NCBI RefSeq assembly: GCF_003951285.1
Contig: NZ_RXFQ01000003.1
Location: forward strand, 310,001-374,000
DNA from: Variovorax beijingensis
GTDB taxonomy: Bacteria; Pseudomonadota; Gammaproteobacteria; Burkholderiales; Burkholderiaceae_C
Direction of reading: 5' to 3'
Length of the DNA stretch: 64,000 bases
Both the position numbers and the translations under genes were made by a program. The notes under the pieces were generated by a model. It had not been told where the DNA came from. It saw nothing but the letters and a program-made list of their open reading frames with translations, and made no database searches. Within the stretch, counting starts at the first letter, position 1, and every line of letters starts with the position of its first letter. Of this stretch, positions 44,475 to 54,080 are shown one piece after another.

Positions 44475-45652
44475 GCTTCAACACGCTCGACCAGGTCGAC
44501 CTGCGCGGGCAGCGCGTGTTCATCCGCTGCGACCTCAACGTTCCGTTGGACGCCTCGGGCCGCATCAGCGACGACACGCGCATCCGCGCCAGCCTGGGCG
44601 GCATCCGGCACGCCCTGTCGCAAGGTGCGCGCGTGATGGTCACTTCGCACCTGGGCCGCCCGAAGGAAGGCCGGCTGGCACCCGGCGAATCGCTGGCGCC
44701 GGTGGCGAAGCGGCTCGGTGAGCTGCTGGGCGCGCCGGTGGCGCTGGTCAGCGACTGGCTCGATCGCCCCTTCGACATTGCGCCCGGCCAGGTGGCGCTG
44801 CTCGAGAACTGCCGCGCGAACGTGGGCGAGAAGGCCAATGCCGAAGCCCTGGCGCGGCGCATGGCGGCGCTGTGCGACGTGTACGTGAACGATGCCTTCG
44901 GCACCGCGCACCGCGCCGAGGCCACCACCGAGGCGCTGGCCCGGCTCGCGCCCATGGCCTGCGCCGGTCCGCTGATGGCGTCGGAACTCAACGCGCTCGG
45001 CCGTGCGCTCGCGAACCCCGCGCGGCCGCTGGCCGCGATCGTCGGCGGCGCCAAGGTGTCGACCAAGCTGTCGATCCTCGAATCGCTCGCCGCGCAGGTC
45101 GAGTGGCTGGTGGTCGGCGGGGGCATGGCCAACACCTTCCTGCTCGCGGCGGGCCATCCGGTCGGCCGCTCTCTCTGCGAGCCCGAGATGGTGGACACCG
45201 CGCGCGCCGTGGCCGCGGCGCTCGCGGCGCGCGGTGCGCGGCTGTTCATGCCGACCGACGTGGTCACGGCCACCGAGTTCTCGCCGAACGCAGTGGCAAC
45301 GGTGAAGGCCGTGGCCGACGTGGCGCCGGACGACATGATCCTGGACTTCGGCCCGGACTCGGTGGCGCGGCTCGTCGCGATGCTCGGCCAGTGCAGGACC
45401 ATCGTCTGGAACGGTCCGCTCGGCGTGTTCGAGATCGAGCAGTTCTCGCACGGCACGCGCACGCTGGCCCACGCCATCGCGCGGATGGACGCGTTCTCGC
45501 TCGCGGGCGGCGGCGACACCGTGGCCGCCATCAACCAGTTCGAGGTGGAGGAGTGCATCGACTACGTCTCGACGGCGGGCGGCGCCTTCCTCGAATTCCT
45601 CGAAGGCAAGAGCCTGCCGGCCGTCAAAGCGCTCCAGGACCGGCGGCATTGA
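44471..45652 (+). CDS. cbbK: Phosphoglycerate kinase
   Basis: This 393 aa kinase phosphorylates 3-phosphoglycerate. Family signatures are [16 protein letters not shown] near the N-terminus, [10 protein letters not shown], the C-terminal nucleotide site GGAKVSTKL and [12 protein letters not shown]. The start overlaps the cbbT stop. No cbbG (glyceraldehyde-3-phosphate dehydrogenase) lies next to it, so that step must come from another locus. Confidence 0.97.
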   Translation: MSFNTLDQVDLRGQRVFIRCDLNVPLDASGRISDDTRIRASLGGIRHALSQGARVMVTSHLGRPKEGRLAPGESLAPVAKRLGELLGAPVALVSDWLDRPFDIAPGQVALLENCRANVGEKANAEALARRMAALCDVYVNDAFGTAHRAEATTEALARLAPMACAGPLMASELNALGRALANPARPLAAIVGGAKVSTKLSILESLAAQVEWLVVGGGMANTFLLAAGHPVGRSLCEPEMVDTARAVAAALAARGARLFMPTDVVTATEFSPNAVATVKAVADVAPDDMILDFGPDSVARLVAMLGQCRTIVWNGPLGVFEIEQFSHGTRTLAHAIARMDAFSLAGGGDTVAAINQFEVEECIDYVSTAGGAFLEFLEGKSLPAVKALQDRRH

Positions 45653-45692
45653 CGCCCCCATCACCGATTTCCCACATCCACAGGAGCTTCCC

Positions 45693-46709
45693 ATGGCCAT
45701 GATTTCGCTGCGTCAACTGCTGGACCACGCCGCCGAGCACCAGTACGGCGTGCCGGCGTTCAACGTCAACAACCTGGAGCAGATCCAGGCCATCATGCAG
45801 GCCGCGCGCAAGACCGACAGCCCGGTCATCCTGCAGGCCTCGGCCGGTGCGCGCAAGTACGCGGGCGAACCCTTCCTGCGCAAGATGGTCGAGGCGGCCG
45901 CCGAGATGTACCCCGAGATCCCGATCGTGATGCACCAGGACCACGGCGCGAGCCCGTCGATGTGCATGCAGGCCATCCGCTCGGGCTTCACCAGCGTGAT
46001 GATGGACGGCTCGCTGATGGAAGACGCGAAGACGCCTGCGAGCTACGACTACAACGTGGGCGTGACGAGCCGCGTGGTGGAGATGGCGCACGCGGTGGGC
46101 GTCTCGGTCGAGGGCGAGCTGGGCTGCCTGGGGTCGCTCGAGTCGGGCATGGCCGGCGAGGAAGACGGCAGCGGCGCCGAGGGCGTGCTGACGCACGACC
46201 AGTTGCTGACCGATCCGCAGCAGGCGGTCGACTTCGTCTCGCGCACCGGCGTGGATGCACTGGCCATTGCCATCGGCACCTCGCACGGCGCCTACAAGTT
46301 CAGCCGCAAGCCGACCGGCGACATCCTCGCGATCGACCGCATCAAGGAGATCCATGCCCGCATTCCGAAGACGCACCTCGTGATGCACGGCTCCTCGTCG
46401 GTGCCGCAGGAATGGCTGGCCGTGATCCGCGACTTCGGCGGCGACATCAAGGAGACCTACGGCGTGCCGGTCGAGGAGATCCAGGAGGGCATCCGCCATG
46501 GCGTGCGCAAGGTCAACATCGACACCGACATCCGGCTCGCCATGACGGGCGCCATGCGCCGCGCCATGGGCCAGGACCGCAGCGAGTTCGATCCGCGCAA
46601 GTTCCTGAAGGAGGCGACCGCGGCCGCGCGCGACGTCTGCGTCGACCGCTTCCAGGCCTTCGGCACCGCCGGCATGGCGTCGCGGATCAAGCCCGCGGCG
46701 CTGCAGTAG
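45693..46709 (+). CDS. cbbA: Class II fructose-bisphosphate aldolase
   Basis: This 338 aa zinc aldolase joins triose phosphates to fructose-1,6-bisphosphate and can also make sedoheptulose-1,7-bisphosphate. Zinc and substrate sites appear in [42 protein letters not shown] and [13 protein letters not shown], with [13 protein letters not shown] near the end; this is the Calvin-cycle (CbbA) subtype. It is the last gene of the cbb operon. A stem-loop overlaps its stop codon. Confidence 0.97.
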   Translation: MAMISLRQLLDHAAEHQYGVPAFNVNNLEQIQAIMQAARKTDSPVILQASAGARKYAGEPFLRKMVEAAAEMYPEIPIVMHQDHGASPSMCMQAIRSGFTSVMMDGSLMEDAKTPASYDYNVGVTSRVVEMAHAVGVSVEGELGCLGSLESGMAGEEDGSGAEGVLTHDQLLTDPQQAVDFVSRTGVDALAIAIGTSHGAYKFSRKPTGDILAIDRIKEIHARIPKTHLVMHGSSSVPQEWLAVIRDFGGDIKETYGVPVEEIQEGIRHGVRKVNIDTDIRLAMTGAMRRAMGQDRSEFDPRKFLKEATAAARDVCVDRFQAFGTAGMASRIKPAALQ

Positions 46710-46731
46710 GCGCTGTTATTCGAGCAGCGCC
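46709..46731. terminator. Bidirectional stem-loop between cbbA and fdsD
   Basis: Bases 46709-46715 (ggcgctg) pair perfectly with 46725-46731 (cagcgcc) around a 9-base loop. It starts at the last base of cbbA and runs into the end of convergent fdsD, so one hairpin may stop both operons. Confidence 0.6.
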
Positions 46732-46940
46732 CGGTGCACGCGGATCGCCTCGGCCGACACCCGGTTCAGCTCGCCCGGTCCACCGGCGTCCAGGTGCGCC
46801 AGCAGCTCGCGCCGCATGCGCGGTTCCCAGAAGCGCTTCAGGTGCAACGCGAGGTCATGCAGGGCCTCGCTGCGGTCGGGCATGGCTTCGAAGAAGCTGC
46901 CCATCTGGTTCACCATGCGGATCAGCTGGTCGACGTGCAT
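46716..46940 (-). CDS. fdsD: Formate dehydrogenase delta subunit
   Basis: This 74 aa protein is the small subunit of the NAD-linked molybdenum formate dehydrogenase, needed for assembly or activity. It has the family start MHVDQLIRMVNQMGSFFEAMP and the later HLKRFWEPRMRRELLAHL. It is the last gene of the fdsGBA-fdhD-fdsD order, 11 bases after fdhD. In-frame upstream sequence is antiphase fdhD. It is of normal length. Confidence 0.95.
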   Translation of the reverse strand: MHVDQLIRMVNQMGSFFEAMPDRSEALHDLALHLKRFWEPRMRRELLAHLDAGGPGELNRVSAEAIRVHRALLE

Positions 46941-46951
46941 TGCAAAAAGCC

Positions 46952-47788
46952 TCAGGCGTTGGCAGGCAGGCCGTTGAGCCGCCACGGGTGGGTGTAGATG
47001 ACCAGGTCGTCGCTGCGCACGAAGCCCGCCAGCGTCAGGCCTGTGTCCTGTGCAATGGCCGTGGCCAGCGAGGTCGAGGCCGATACCGCCGCCAGCAGCG
47101 GCACGCCGGCCGCGACGGTCTTCTGCACCATCTCGAAACTCGCGCGGCTGGTCACCGCGATGAAGCCGGTGGATGCGGCCACGCTGCTTCTCGCGAGCGC
47201 GCCCACGAGCTTGTCGAGCGCGTTGTGCCGGCCGACGTCCTCGCGCACCAGCAGGGCTTCGCCTTCGGCGCTGCACCAGGCCGCCGCATGCACGGCACCC
47301 GTCACCTTCTGCAGCACCTGCATCGATGCCAACTCCCGCATGCCGCGCGCCACGGCACGGGTCGAGAGCGCCGGACCGTCGGCCAGGGGTGGCAGCGCGC
47401 GCGTGACGTGCGCCAGGCTCTCGGTGCCGCACAGGCCGCAGCCCGTGCGCCCAGCCATCGAGCGGCGGCGCTCTTTCAGCCGCGCGAAGGCCGCGCTCGC
47501 CACGTCGAGCTTGAGCGTGATGCCCTCGGGCCCATACGCTTCCTCGACGCCGTAGAGCTCATTGCGCCCGAGCAGGATGCCCTCGCTGAGCGCGAAGCCC
47601 AGCGCAAAGTCGGCCAGGTCGGCGGGCGTCGCAAGCATCACGGCGTGCGCGATGCCGTTGAACTCCAGCGCGACCGGCACCTCCACGGCCACCCAGTCGC
47701 GGTTGTCGAAGGCCTGGAGCGCGCGCACGCCGCGCACGGGCAGCAGTTCGGCGCTCCCGGGGCGCAGTGGTACATCGGACAGGTTCAC
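46952..47788 (-). CDS. fdhD: Formate dehydrogenase sulfurtransferase FdhD (FdsC)
   Basis: FdhD/FdsC carries sulfur to, and protects, the molybdenum cofactor inserted into FdsA. The 278 aa protein has the CxxC motif in GRTGCGLCGTESL (about residues 116-128), GAVHAAAWCSAEG and the active site REDVGRHNALDKLVG. The start is GTG 47788, overlapping the fdsA stop as GTGA; the frame is open far upstream only as fdsA shadow. It lies between fdsA and fdsD, as in Cupriavidus. Confidence 0.94.
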   Translation of the reverse strand: MNLSDVPLRPGSAELLPVRGVRALQAFDNRDWVAVEVPVALEFNGIAHAVMLATPADLADFALGFALSEGILLGRNELYGVEEAYGPEGITLKLDVASAAFARLKERRRSMAGRTGCGLCGTESLAHVTRALPPLADGPALSTRAVARGMRELASMQVLQKVTGAVHAAAWCSAEGEALLVREDVGRHNALDKLVGALARSSVAASTGFIAVTSRASFEMVQKTVAAGVPLLAAVSASTSLATAIAQDTGLTLAGFVRSDDLVIYTHPWRLNGLPANA

Positions 47789-50658
47789 TTGGCGGCCGCC
47801 GTTTCTTCGATGCGCCTGTTCAGCAGTTCTTCCTGCAGCGCGTTGAACCGGCTGTACTCCTGCTGCCATTCGGAAGGCTGCATCACCGGCATCACCTGCA
47901 CCGCGGTCACCTTGAACTCGGGGCAGTTGGTGGCCCAGTCGGAGTTGTCGGTGGTGATCACGTTGGCGCCCGATTCGGGGAAGTGGAAGGTGGTGTAGAC
48001 CACGCCCGGCTGCACGCGCTCGGTGATGGTGGCGCGCAGCACGGTTTCGCCCGCGCGGCTCCGGATGCCGACCCAGTCGCCCTCGGCGATGCCGCGGTCC
48101 TCGGCGTCGGCCGGGTGGATTTCGAGCCGGTCCTCGCTGTGCCACTGGTTGTTGTCGGTGCGGCGCGTCTGCGCGCCCACGTTGTACTGCGACAGGATGC
48201 GCCCGGTGGTCAGGATCAGCGGGTACATGCGCGTGACCTTCTCGTCGGTCGGCACGTACTGCGTGATGATGAACTTGCCCTTGCCGCGCACGAACTCGCC
48301 GATGTGCATGGTCGGCGTGCCTTCGGGCGCGGCCTCGTTGCACGGCCACTGCACGCTGCCCAGCTTCGCGAGCTTGTCGTAGCTCACGCCCGCGAAGGTG
48401 GGCGTGAGTGCGGCGATCTCGTTCATGATTTCTTCGGCGCTCGCGTAGTTCATGGGATAGCCGAGCGCGTTGGAGAGCAGCTGCGTCACCTCCCAGTCGG
48501 CATAGCCGGCCTTGGGCGGCATGACCTTGGTGACGCGCGAGATGCGCCGCTCGGCGTTGGTGAAGGTGCCGTCCTTCTCGAGGAACGACGCGCCCGGCAG
48601 GAACACGTGTGCGTACTTGGCGGTTTCGTTCAGGAACAGGTCCTGCACCACGATGCACTCCATCGCCATCAGGGCCTCGGCCACGTGCTGGGTGTTGGGG
48701 TCCGACTGGACCACGTCCTCGCCCTCGCAGTACAGGCCCTTGAAGCTGCCGGTGATGGCGGCATCGAACATGTTGGGAATGCGCAGGCCCGGCTCGGGCC
48801 GCAGCTCCACGCCCCAGGCGGATTCGAAACTGCCGCGCGCGGTGCTGTCGGATACATGGCGGTAGCCGGGCAGCTCGTGCGGGAACGAGCCCATGTCGCA
48901 GGAACCCTGCACGTTGTTCTGGCCGCGCAGCGGATTCACGCCCACGCCTTCGCGACCCACGTTGCCGGTGGCCATGGCGAGGTTGGCGATGCCCATCACC
49001 ATGGTCGATCCCTGGCTGTGCTCCGTCACGCCCAGGCCGTAGTAGATGGCGGCATTGCGCTTGCCGTCGTGGCCTTTGGCAAACAGCCGCGCGGCGGCGC
49101 GCAGCTCGGTGGCCGGCACGCCGGTCACTGCTTCCATGGCCTCGGGCGAGTTGGCCGGGCGTGCAACGAATTCGCGCCACTCGTTGAACGACTTGGGCTC
49201 GCAGCGCTCGGCCACGAAGGCCTCGTCGACCAGGCCTTCGGTCACGATCACATGCGCCATGGCGCTGATGACCGCCACGTTGGTGCCGGGCTTGAGCTTG
49301 AGGTGGTGGTCGGCCTTGACGTGCGGCGACTTCACCAGGTCGATGGTGCGCGGGTCGATCACGATCAGCCGGGCACCGGCGCGCAGGCGCTTCTTCATGC
49401 GCGACGCGAACACCGGGTGGCCGTCGGACGGGTTGGCGCCGATCACCATGATCACGTCCGACTTCTCGACCGACTTGAAGGTCTGCGTGCCGGCCGATTC
49501 GCCCATGGTCTGCTTCAGGCCGTACCCCGTGGGCGAATGGCACACGCGCGCGCAGGTGTCGACGTTGTTGTTGCCGAAGGCCGCACGCACCAGCTTCTGG
49601 ACCAGGTAGCCCTCTTCGTTGGTGCAGCGCGAGGACACCAGGCCTCCAATCGAATCGGTGCCGTATTTCGCCTGGATGCGGCGGAACTCGCTGGCGGCAT
49701 GGTTGACGGCTTCGTCCCAGCTCACCTCCTGCCACGGGTCGGTGATCCTGCTGCGGATCATGGGCTTGAGCACGCGGTCCTTGTGGGTGGCGTAGCCCCA
49801 GGCGAAGCGGCCCTTGACGCAGGAGTGGCCTTCGTTGGCCTTGCCGTCCTTCCAGGGCACCATGCGCACCACTTCGTTGCCCTTCATCTCGGCCTTGAAG
49901 CCGCAGCCCACGCCGCAATAGGCGCAGGTGGTGACGGCGCTGTGCTCGGCCTGGCCGAGCCAGATCACCGACTTTTCCTGCAGCGTGGCGGTGGGGCAGG
50001 CCTGCACGCAGGCGCCGCAGCTCACGCATTCGGATTCCATGAAGGGCTGGTCCTGGCCCGGCGAGACGCGCGATTCGAAGCCGCGGCCGCTGATGGTGAG
50101 CGCGAAGGTGCCCTGCGTCTCCTCGCAGGCGCGCACGCAGCGGTTGCAGACGATGCACTTGGCGGGGTCGTACGTGAAGTAGGGGTTGGACTCGTCCTTG
50201 GCGCTTTTCAGGTGGTTGGCGCCGTCGTAGCCGTAGCGCACGTTGCGCAGGCCCGTGACGCCGGCCATGTCCTGCAGCTCGCAGTCGCCGTTGGCTGCGC
50301 AGGTGAGGCAGTCGAGCGGATGGTCGGAGATGTAGAGCTCCATCACGCCCTTGCGCAGCTCCTGCAGCCTCGGGCTTTGCGTGCGCACCTTCATGCCGGC
50401 CTCGGCCGGCGTGGTGCACGACGCCGGATAGCCCTTGCGTCCGTCGATCTCCACCAGGCAGAGCCGGCAGGAGCCGAAGGGTTCCAGGCTGTCGGTCGCG
50501 CACAGCTTGGGCACTTGCACGCCCGCGTCGACCGCGGCGCGCATCAGCGAGGTGCCCTTCGCCACCGTCACAGGCATGCCGTCGATCTCGAGCGTGACTT
50601 CCTCGGTGGACTCGCGCCTGGGCGTGCCGCGGTCGATGTCTTGCGATGGATTCAACAT
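47785..50658 (-). CDS. fdsA: NAD-dependent formate dehydrogenase alpha subunit (molybdenum)
   Basis: FdsA oxidises formate to CO2 at a bis-MGD molybdenum site. The 957 aa protein has an N-terminal [2Fe-2S] domain (cysteines in PFGSCRLCLVEIDG and ASCTTPAE), a His/Cys cluster (HPLDCLTCAANGDC), two [4Fe-4S] ferredoxin motifs (CIVCNRCVRACEE, CVSCGACVQACPT), another cluster (CAYCGVGCGF) and the molybdenum-ligand cysteine in VDTCARVCHSPTG. The C-terminal part is the molybdopterin dinucleotide-binding domain. It is the main NADH-generating step for growth on C1 compounds. 27 bases separate it from fdsB. Confidence 0.97.
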   Translation of the reverse strand: MLNPSQDIDRGTPRRESTEEVTLEIDGMPVTVAKGTSLMRAAVDAGVQVPKLCATDSLEPFGSCRLCLVEIDGRKGYPASCTTPAEAGMKVRTQSPRLQELRKGVMELYISDHPLDCLTCAANGDCELQDMAGVTGLRNVRYGYDGANHLKSAKDESNPYFTYDPAKCIVCNRCVRACEETQGTFALTISGRGFESRVSPGQDQPFMESECVSCGACVQACPTATLQEKSVIWLGQAEHSAVTTCAYCGVGCGFKAEMKGNEVVRMVPWKDGKANEGHSCVKGRFAWGYATHKDRVLKPMIRSRITDPWQEVSWDEAVNHAASEFRRIQAKYGTDSIGGLVSSRCTNEEGYLVQKLVRAAFGNNNVDTCARVCHSPTGYGLKQTMGESAGTQTFKSVEKSDVIMVIGANPSDGHPVFASRMKKRLRAGARLIVIDPRTIDLVKSPHVKADHHLKLKPGTNVAVISAMAHVIVTEGLVDEAFVAERCEPKSFNEWREFVARPANSPEAMEAVTGVPATELRAAARLFAKGHDGKRNAAIYYGLGVTEHSQGSTMVMGIANLAMATGNVGREGVGVNPLRGQNNVQGSCDMGSFPHELPGYRHVSDSTARGSFESAWGVELRPEPGLRIPNMFDAAITGSFKGLYCEGEDVVQSDPNTQHVAEALMAMECIVVQDLFLNETAKYAHVFLPGASFLEKDGTFTNAERRISRVTKVMPPKAGYADWEVTQLLSNALGYPMNYASAEEIMNEIAALTPTFAGVSYDKLAKLGSVQWPCNEAAPEGTPTMHIGEFVRGKGKFIITQYVPTDEKVTRMYPLILTTGRILSQYNVGAQTRRTDNNQWHSEDRLEIHPADAEDRGIAEGDWVGIRSRAGETVLRATITERVQPGVVYTTFHFPESGANVITTDNSDWATNCPEFKVTAVQVMPVMQPSEWQQEYSRFNALQEELLNRRIEETAAAK

Positions 50659-50685
50659 GGGGTGTCTCCTGGAATGCTCTTGGAT

Positions 50686-52245
50686 TCAGGCTGCGGCGCG
50701 GTCCGGAACCTTGATGCCGAAGTCCTCCGGGTAGTGATTGATGGCCGACAGCACGGGGTAGGGCGTCATGCCGCCCATCGCGCAGAGCGAGCCGTGCAGC
50801 ATGGTGTCGCACAGGTCGCGCAGCAGAATGACCTGCTGCGGGCGGTTCTGGTTGCCCGTGATCTTGTCGATCACTTCCACCCCGCGCGTGGAGCCGATGC
50901 GGCAGGGCGTGCACTTGCCGCAGGACTCGATCGCGCAGAACTCCATCGCGTAGCGCGCCAGCTGCGACATGTCGGCCGTGTCGTCGTGCACCACGATGCC
51001 GCCGTGCCCCACCACCGCGCCCACGGCCGCATAGGCCTCGTAATCCAGCGGCAGGTCCCATTGCGATTCGGGCACGTAGGCGCCCAGCGGGCCGCCCACC
51101 TGCACCGCCTTGATCGGCCGGCCGCTCGCGCTGCCGCCGCCGAAGTCGTAGAGCAGTTCGCGCAGGCTCAGGCCGAAGGCCTTCTCGACCAGGCCGCCAT
51201 GCCTGATGTTGCCGGCCAGCTGGAACGGCAGCGTGCCGCGCGAACGGCCCATGCCGTAGTTTTTGTAGAAGTGCGCGCCGCGCGCCAGGATGAGCGGCAC
51301 CGATGCCAGCGTGATCACGTTGTTGATCACCGTGGGCTGGCCGAACAGGCCCTGCAGCGCCGGCAGCGGTGGCTTGGCGCGCACGATGCCGCGGCGGCCT
51401 TCCAGGCTTTCGAGCAGCGCGGTTTCTTCGCCGCACACGTAGGCTCCGGCAGCCTTGCGCACGGTCAGGCGGAAGCTGCGGCCCGAGCCCAGGATGTCGT
51501 TGCCCAGGAAGCCGGCCTGCTCGGCATGGCGGATGGCTTCGCCCAGCGTGGCAATGGCATGCGGGTATTCCGAGCGAACGTAGATGTAGCCTTCGGTCGC
51601 GCCCGTTGCAATGCCTGCGATGGCCATGCCTTCCACCAGCATCAGCGGATCGCCTTCCATCGTCATGCGGTCCGAGAAGGTGCCTGAGTCGCCTTCGTCG
51701 GCATTGCAGACGATGTATTTCTGCGGCGCCTCTGCGGCCAGCACGGTCTTCCATTTGATCCCGGCCGGAAATGCGGCGCCGCCGCGGCCGCGCAGGCCGG
51801 AGTCCAGCACCTGCTGGACGATCTCCGCTGGCGCGAGCGCCAGTGCGCGGCGCAGTCCGGCGAAGCCCTCATGCGCCTCGTAGTCGGGCACCGACACCGG
51901 ATCGGTCACGCCCATGCGCGCGAAGGTCAGTCGCTCCTGCTTCTTCAGATATGGAATCTCGTCGGTCAGGCCCAGGTTCAGCGCATGGGCGCCGCCGGAA
52001 AGAAAGCCGGCGTCGAACAGGCCCGCAACGTCGGCACCCGTGACCGGGCCGTAGGCCACGCGGCCCTGCGGCGTGGCCACTTCGACCAGCGTCTCCAGCC
52101 AGAACAGGCCGCGCGAGCCGTTGCGCACGATGCGCACGTCGGCATTGCGCACATGGGCTTGCGCTTCGATCTGCCGGGCCACCGGGTCGGCGCCGACAGC
52201 CAGCGCCGCGGAGTCGCGCGGGACATAGATCACGGTGGCGGTCAT
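50686..52245 (-). CDS. fdsB: NAD-dependent formate dehydrogenase beta subunit (FMN/NAD)
   Basis: FdsB is the diaphorase subunit passing electrons to NAD. The 519 aa protein has an N-terminal thioredoxin-like extension (about residues 1-120), then a NuoF-like core: GLRGRGGAAFPAGIKW (NADH site), NADEGDSGTFSDR (FMN site), AYVCGEETALLESLEG and the [4Fe-4S] motif ESCGKCTPCRIGS near residue 445. ATG 52245 overlaps the fdsG stop by 4 bases. The protein is complete. Confidence 0.96.
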   Translation of the reverse strand: MTATVIYVPRDSAALAVGADPVARQIEAQAHVRNADVRIVRNGSRGLFWLETLVEVATPQGRVAYGPVTGADVAGLFDAGFLSGGAHALNLGLTDEIPYLKKQERLTFARMGVTDPVSVPDYEAHEGFAGLRRALALAPAEIVQQVLDSGLRGRGGAAFPAGIKWKTVLAAEAPQKYIVCNADEGDSGTFSDRMTMEGDPLMLVEGMAIAGIATGATEGYIYVRSEYPHAIATLGEAIRHAEQAGFLGNDILGSGRSFRLTVRKAAGAYVCGEETALLESLEGRRGIVRAKPPLPALQGLFGQPTVINNVITLASVPLILARGAHFYKNYGMGRSRGTLPFQLAGNIRHGGLVEKAFGLSLRELLYDFGGGSASGRPIKAVQVGGPLGAYVPESQWDLPLDYEAYAAVGAVVGHGGIVVHDDTADMSQLARYAMEFCAIESCGKCTPCRIGSTRGVEVIDKITGNQNRPQQVILLRDLCDTMLHGSLCAMGGMTPYPVLSAINHYPEDFGIKVPDRAAA

Positions 52246-52706
52246 GAGGCGCTCCGTGCTTCCCGGGCGATGTCGTCGAACAGCGCCGGCGTGACGCGCG
52301 CATGCACCTCGCCGTTCACCGCGATGGCAGGCGACGAGGCGCACAGGCCGAGGCAGAACACAGGCTCCAGTGCGCAATGGCCGTCCGCCGAGGTCCCGTG
52401 CGCGCCGCAGCCCAGGCGCTGCTCGGCATGCGCGAGCAGCGCGTCCGCCCCCATCGCCTTGCAGGCTTCGGCGCGGCAGACCTGCACCAGCAGCCGGCCC
52501 GCCGGGGCCGAGCGGAAGTGGTGGTAGTAGCTGACCACGCCATGCACCTCGGCGCGCGACAGGTTGAACTGCTCGGCGATGAGCGGGACCGCGTCGGGCG
52601 GAACATGCCCCAGCGCGTCCTGGATGCCATGCAGGGCAGGAAGCAGCCCGCCCGGCGTGTCCTTGTGCGCGGCGGCGATGGATGCAGCGATGCTCAGATT
52701 GTTCAT
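52242..52706 (-). CDS. fdsG: NAD-dependent formate dehydrogenase gamma subunit
   Basis: FdsG (154 aa) is a NuoE-like [2Fe-2S] subunit. Four cluster cysteines show in VQVCRAEACKAMGA and in PVFCLGLCASSP. It also has GLLPALHGIQDALGHVPPDA and the segment VHGVVSYYHHFR typical of NuoE/FdsG. It starts the fds operon, 123 bases from divergent fdsR. Its stop overlaps fdsB. Confidence 0.96.
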   Translation of the reverse strand: MNNLSIAASIAAAHKDTPGGLLPALHGIQDALGHVPPDAVPLIAEQFNLSRAEVHGVVSYYHHFRSAPAGRLLVQVCRAEACKAMGADALLAHAEQRLGCGAHGTSADGHCALEPVFCLGLCASSPAIAVNGEVHARVTPALFDDIAREARSAS

Positions 52707-52829
52707 ATGCTTTGAATCTCCTAAAGTTGGAGCTGCAATACTCGTGGTGGCGCGAGTCTATGGAGAGGCGTCCAACGCCACAATATGAAGCGTTCAGCCC
52801 AATAAATATGCTTTGGAAAGCCGAAATTC
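52707..52829. promoter_or_regulatory. fdsG-fdsR divergent control region
   Basis: A 123-base gap that must hold both promoters. It contains actcg-(8)-cgagt at 52740-52757, a 5-bp inverted repeat, and an AT-rich stretch near 52785-52815 that could be a promoter. It is the likely binding region of FdsR; the site is not defined. Confidence 0.5.
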
Positions 52830-53945
52830 ATGCATGAAGTGCACATCAGGCCGCAATGGACCATCCGCCAGCCCGACGGCGCGGCCCTGGCGCCGCGGGT
52901 GATCGAACTGCTGGTGCAGGTGCTGGAGCACGGCAGCCTGTCCAGCGCCTGCACCGCGTCCGGCGTGTCCTACCGCCATGCATGGGAGCTGATCCGCCAG
53001 GGCGAAGCCATGTTCGGCCAGCCGCTGGTGGCCATGCGGCGCGGCAAGGGCTCCAGCCTCACGCCGCTCGGCGAAAAGCTGGTGTGGGCCGACCGCCGCA
53101 TCACCGCGCGGCTGTCGCCGCTCCTGGATTCGCTGGCCTCCGAACTGGGCGCGGAAATCGAGAAGCTGATTCCCACCGCGCCCACGCTGCTGCGCATCCA
53201 TGCGAGCCACGGTTTCGCGATCGAGGCGTTGCACGGCTTCCTGGCCGCGGCGCAGGTGCCGGGCGATCTGCGCTACTGCGGCAGCGAAGAAGCCGTGGCC
53301 TCGCTGCACCACGGCAGCTGCGACGTCGCAGGCTTCCATGTGCCACTCGGCGTGTTCGAGGCCGAAGCCGTCGCGCACTACGGGCCTTGGCTCAACGCCG
53401 ATACGCAGAAGGTCATCGGCATGGCGACGCGGCACCAGGGCCTGATGGTGGCGCCCGGCAACCCGAAGAAAATCTACACGCTGGCCGATCTGGCGCGTCC
53501 CGGCGTGCGCTTCATCAACCGGCAGGCGGGCTCGGGCACGCGCTATTTGTTCGACCTGCAGCTGCGAGAGCAGGGCATTGCGCCCGAGGCCATCAAGGGC
53601 TACGAGCAGTGCGAGTTCACGCATGCGGCGGTGGCCGCCTTCGTGGCCAGCGGCATGGCCGACGCGGGCTATGGCGTGGAAACGCCGGCGCGCCAGTTCA
53701 AGCTGGACTTCATCTCCAACCAGGTGGAGCGCTATTTCCTGCTGTGCGAGGAGCGCTCGCTTGCCGCGCCGATCGTGCGGCGGATGCTGGACATCCTGCA
53801 GAGCGAGGCCTACCAGGATGCCGTGAACCGGCTGCCGGGCTACCAGGCGGTGAACTGCGGCCGCGTGCTGTCGCTGCCCGAGGCCTTCGAGTCGCTTCGC
53901 CCCGCACCGGCTGGCAAGCGCCGCACGGCCGCGCGGTCCAAGTGA
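52830..53945 (+). CDS. fdsR: FdsR: ModE-type HTH regulator with PBP-like sensor domain
   Basis: This 371 aa regulator has an N-terminal winged helix like ModE/LysR (about residues 14-110: SLSSACTASGVSYRHAWELI) and a C-terminal periplasmic-binding-like domain (about 115-345: RINRQAGSGTRY-type FINRQAGSGTRYLFDLQL) of the substrate-binding class found in molybdate-linked regulators. It is divergent from the formate dehydrogenase operon, the fdsR position described in Cupriavidus. It probably senses a molybdenum species or formate status. The C-terminus is basic (KRRTAARSK). Confidence 0.88.
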   Translation: MHEVHIRPQWTIRQPDGAALAPRVIELLVQVLEHGSLSSACTASGVSYRHAWELIRQGEAMFGQPLVAMRRGKGSSLTPLGEKLVWADRRITARLSPLLDSLASELGAEIEKLIPTAPTLLRIHASHGFAIEALHGFLAAAQVPGDLRYCGSEEAVASLHHGSCDVAGFHVPLGVFEAEAVAHYGPWLNADTQKVIGMATRHQGLMVAPGNPKKIYTLADLARPGVRFINRQAGSGTRYLFDLQLREQGIAPEAIKGYEQCEFTHAAVAAFVASGMADAGYGVETPARQFKLDFISNQVERYFLLCEERSLAAPIVRRMLDILQSEAYQDAVNRLPGYQAVNCGRVLSLPEAFESLRPAPAGKRRTAARSK

Positions 53946-53992
53946 CCGAGGCTCTGTTCCACTGTCAGCAAAAAGCACTCAGCAACTCGCTC

Positions 53993-54008
53993 GTCGCAAC
54001 TTTGCGAC
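53993..54008. promoter_or_regulatory. Perfect 7-bp inverted repeat gtcgcaa-ct-ttgcgac
   Basis: Two 7-base arms separated by only 2 bases, 73-88 bases before the lipoprotein start. Because the spacer is too short for a stable RNA hairpin, a dimeric DNA-binding protein is the more natural reader. Confidence 0.55.
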
Positions 54009-54024
54009 AAAGCAGGCTCAAAAG

Positions 54025-54042
54025 TAACCATCTGTATGGTTA
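54025..54042. promoter_or_regulatory. Perfect palindrome taaccat-ctgt-atggtta
   Basis: An 18-bp site with 7-base arms and a 4-base spacer, 39-56 bases before the ATG of the lipoprotein gene, where a promoter core would lie. The shape is like a TetR-family operator. No TetR gene is adjacent, so its regulator would be elsewhere. Confidence 0.6.
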
Positions 54043-54080
54043 AATCGCCCGAACTATCGCGAAGAGGACGAGGGATCTCC

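Noticed and set aside
46952..51754. A 1600-codon minus-strand open frame
   Set aside because: Only its last part (from GTG 47788) matches FdhD; the rest is an antiphase frame across fdsA and fdsB, common in GC-rich DNA.
54036..54080. Upstream ATG at 54036 as start of the lipoprotein
   Set aside because: It would put 15 polar residues before the lipoprotein signal and lies inside the palindrome; ATG 54081 has the proper lipobox spacing and ribosome site.
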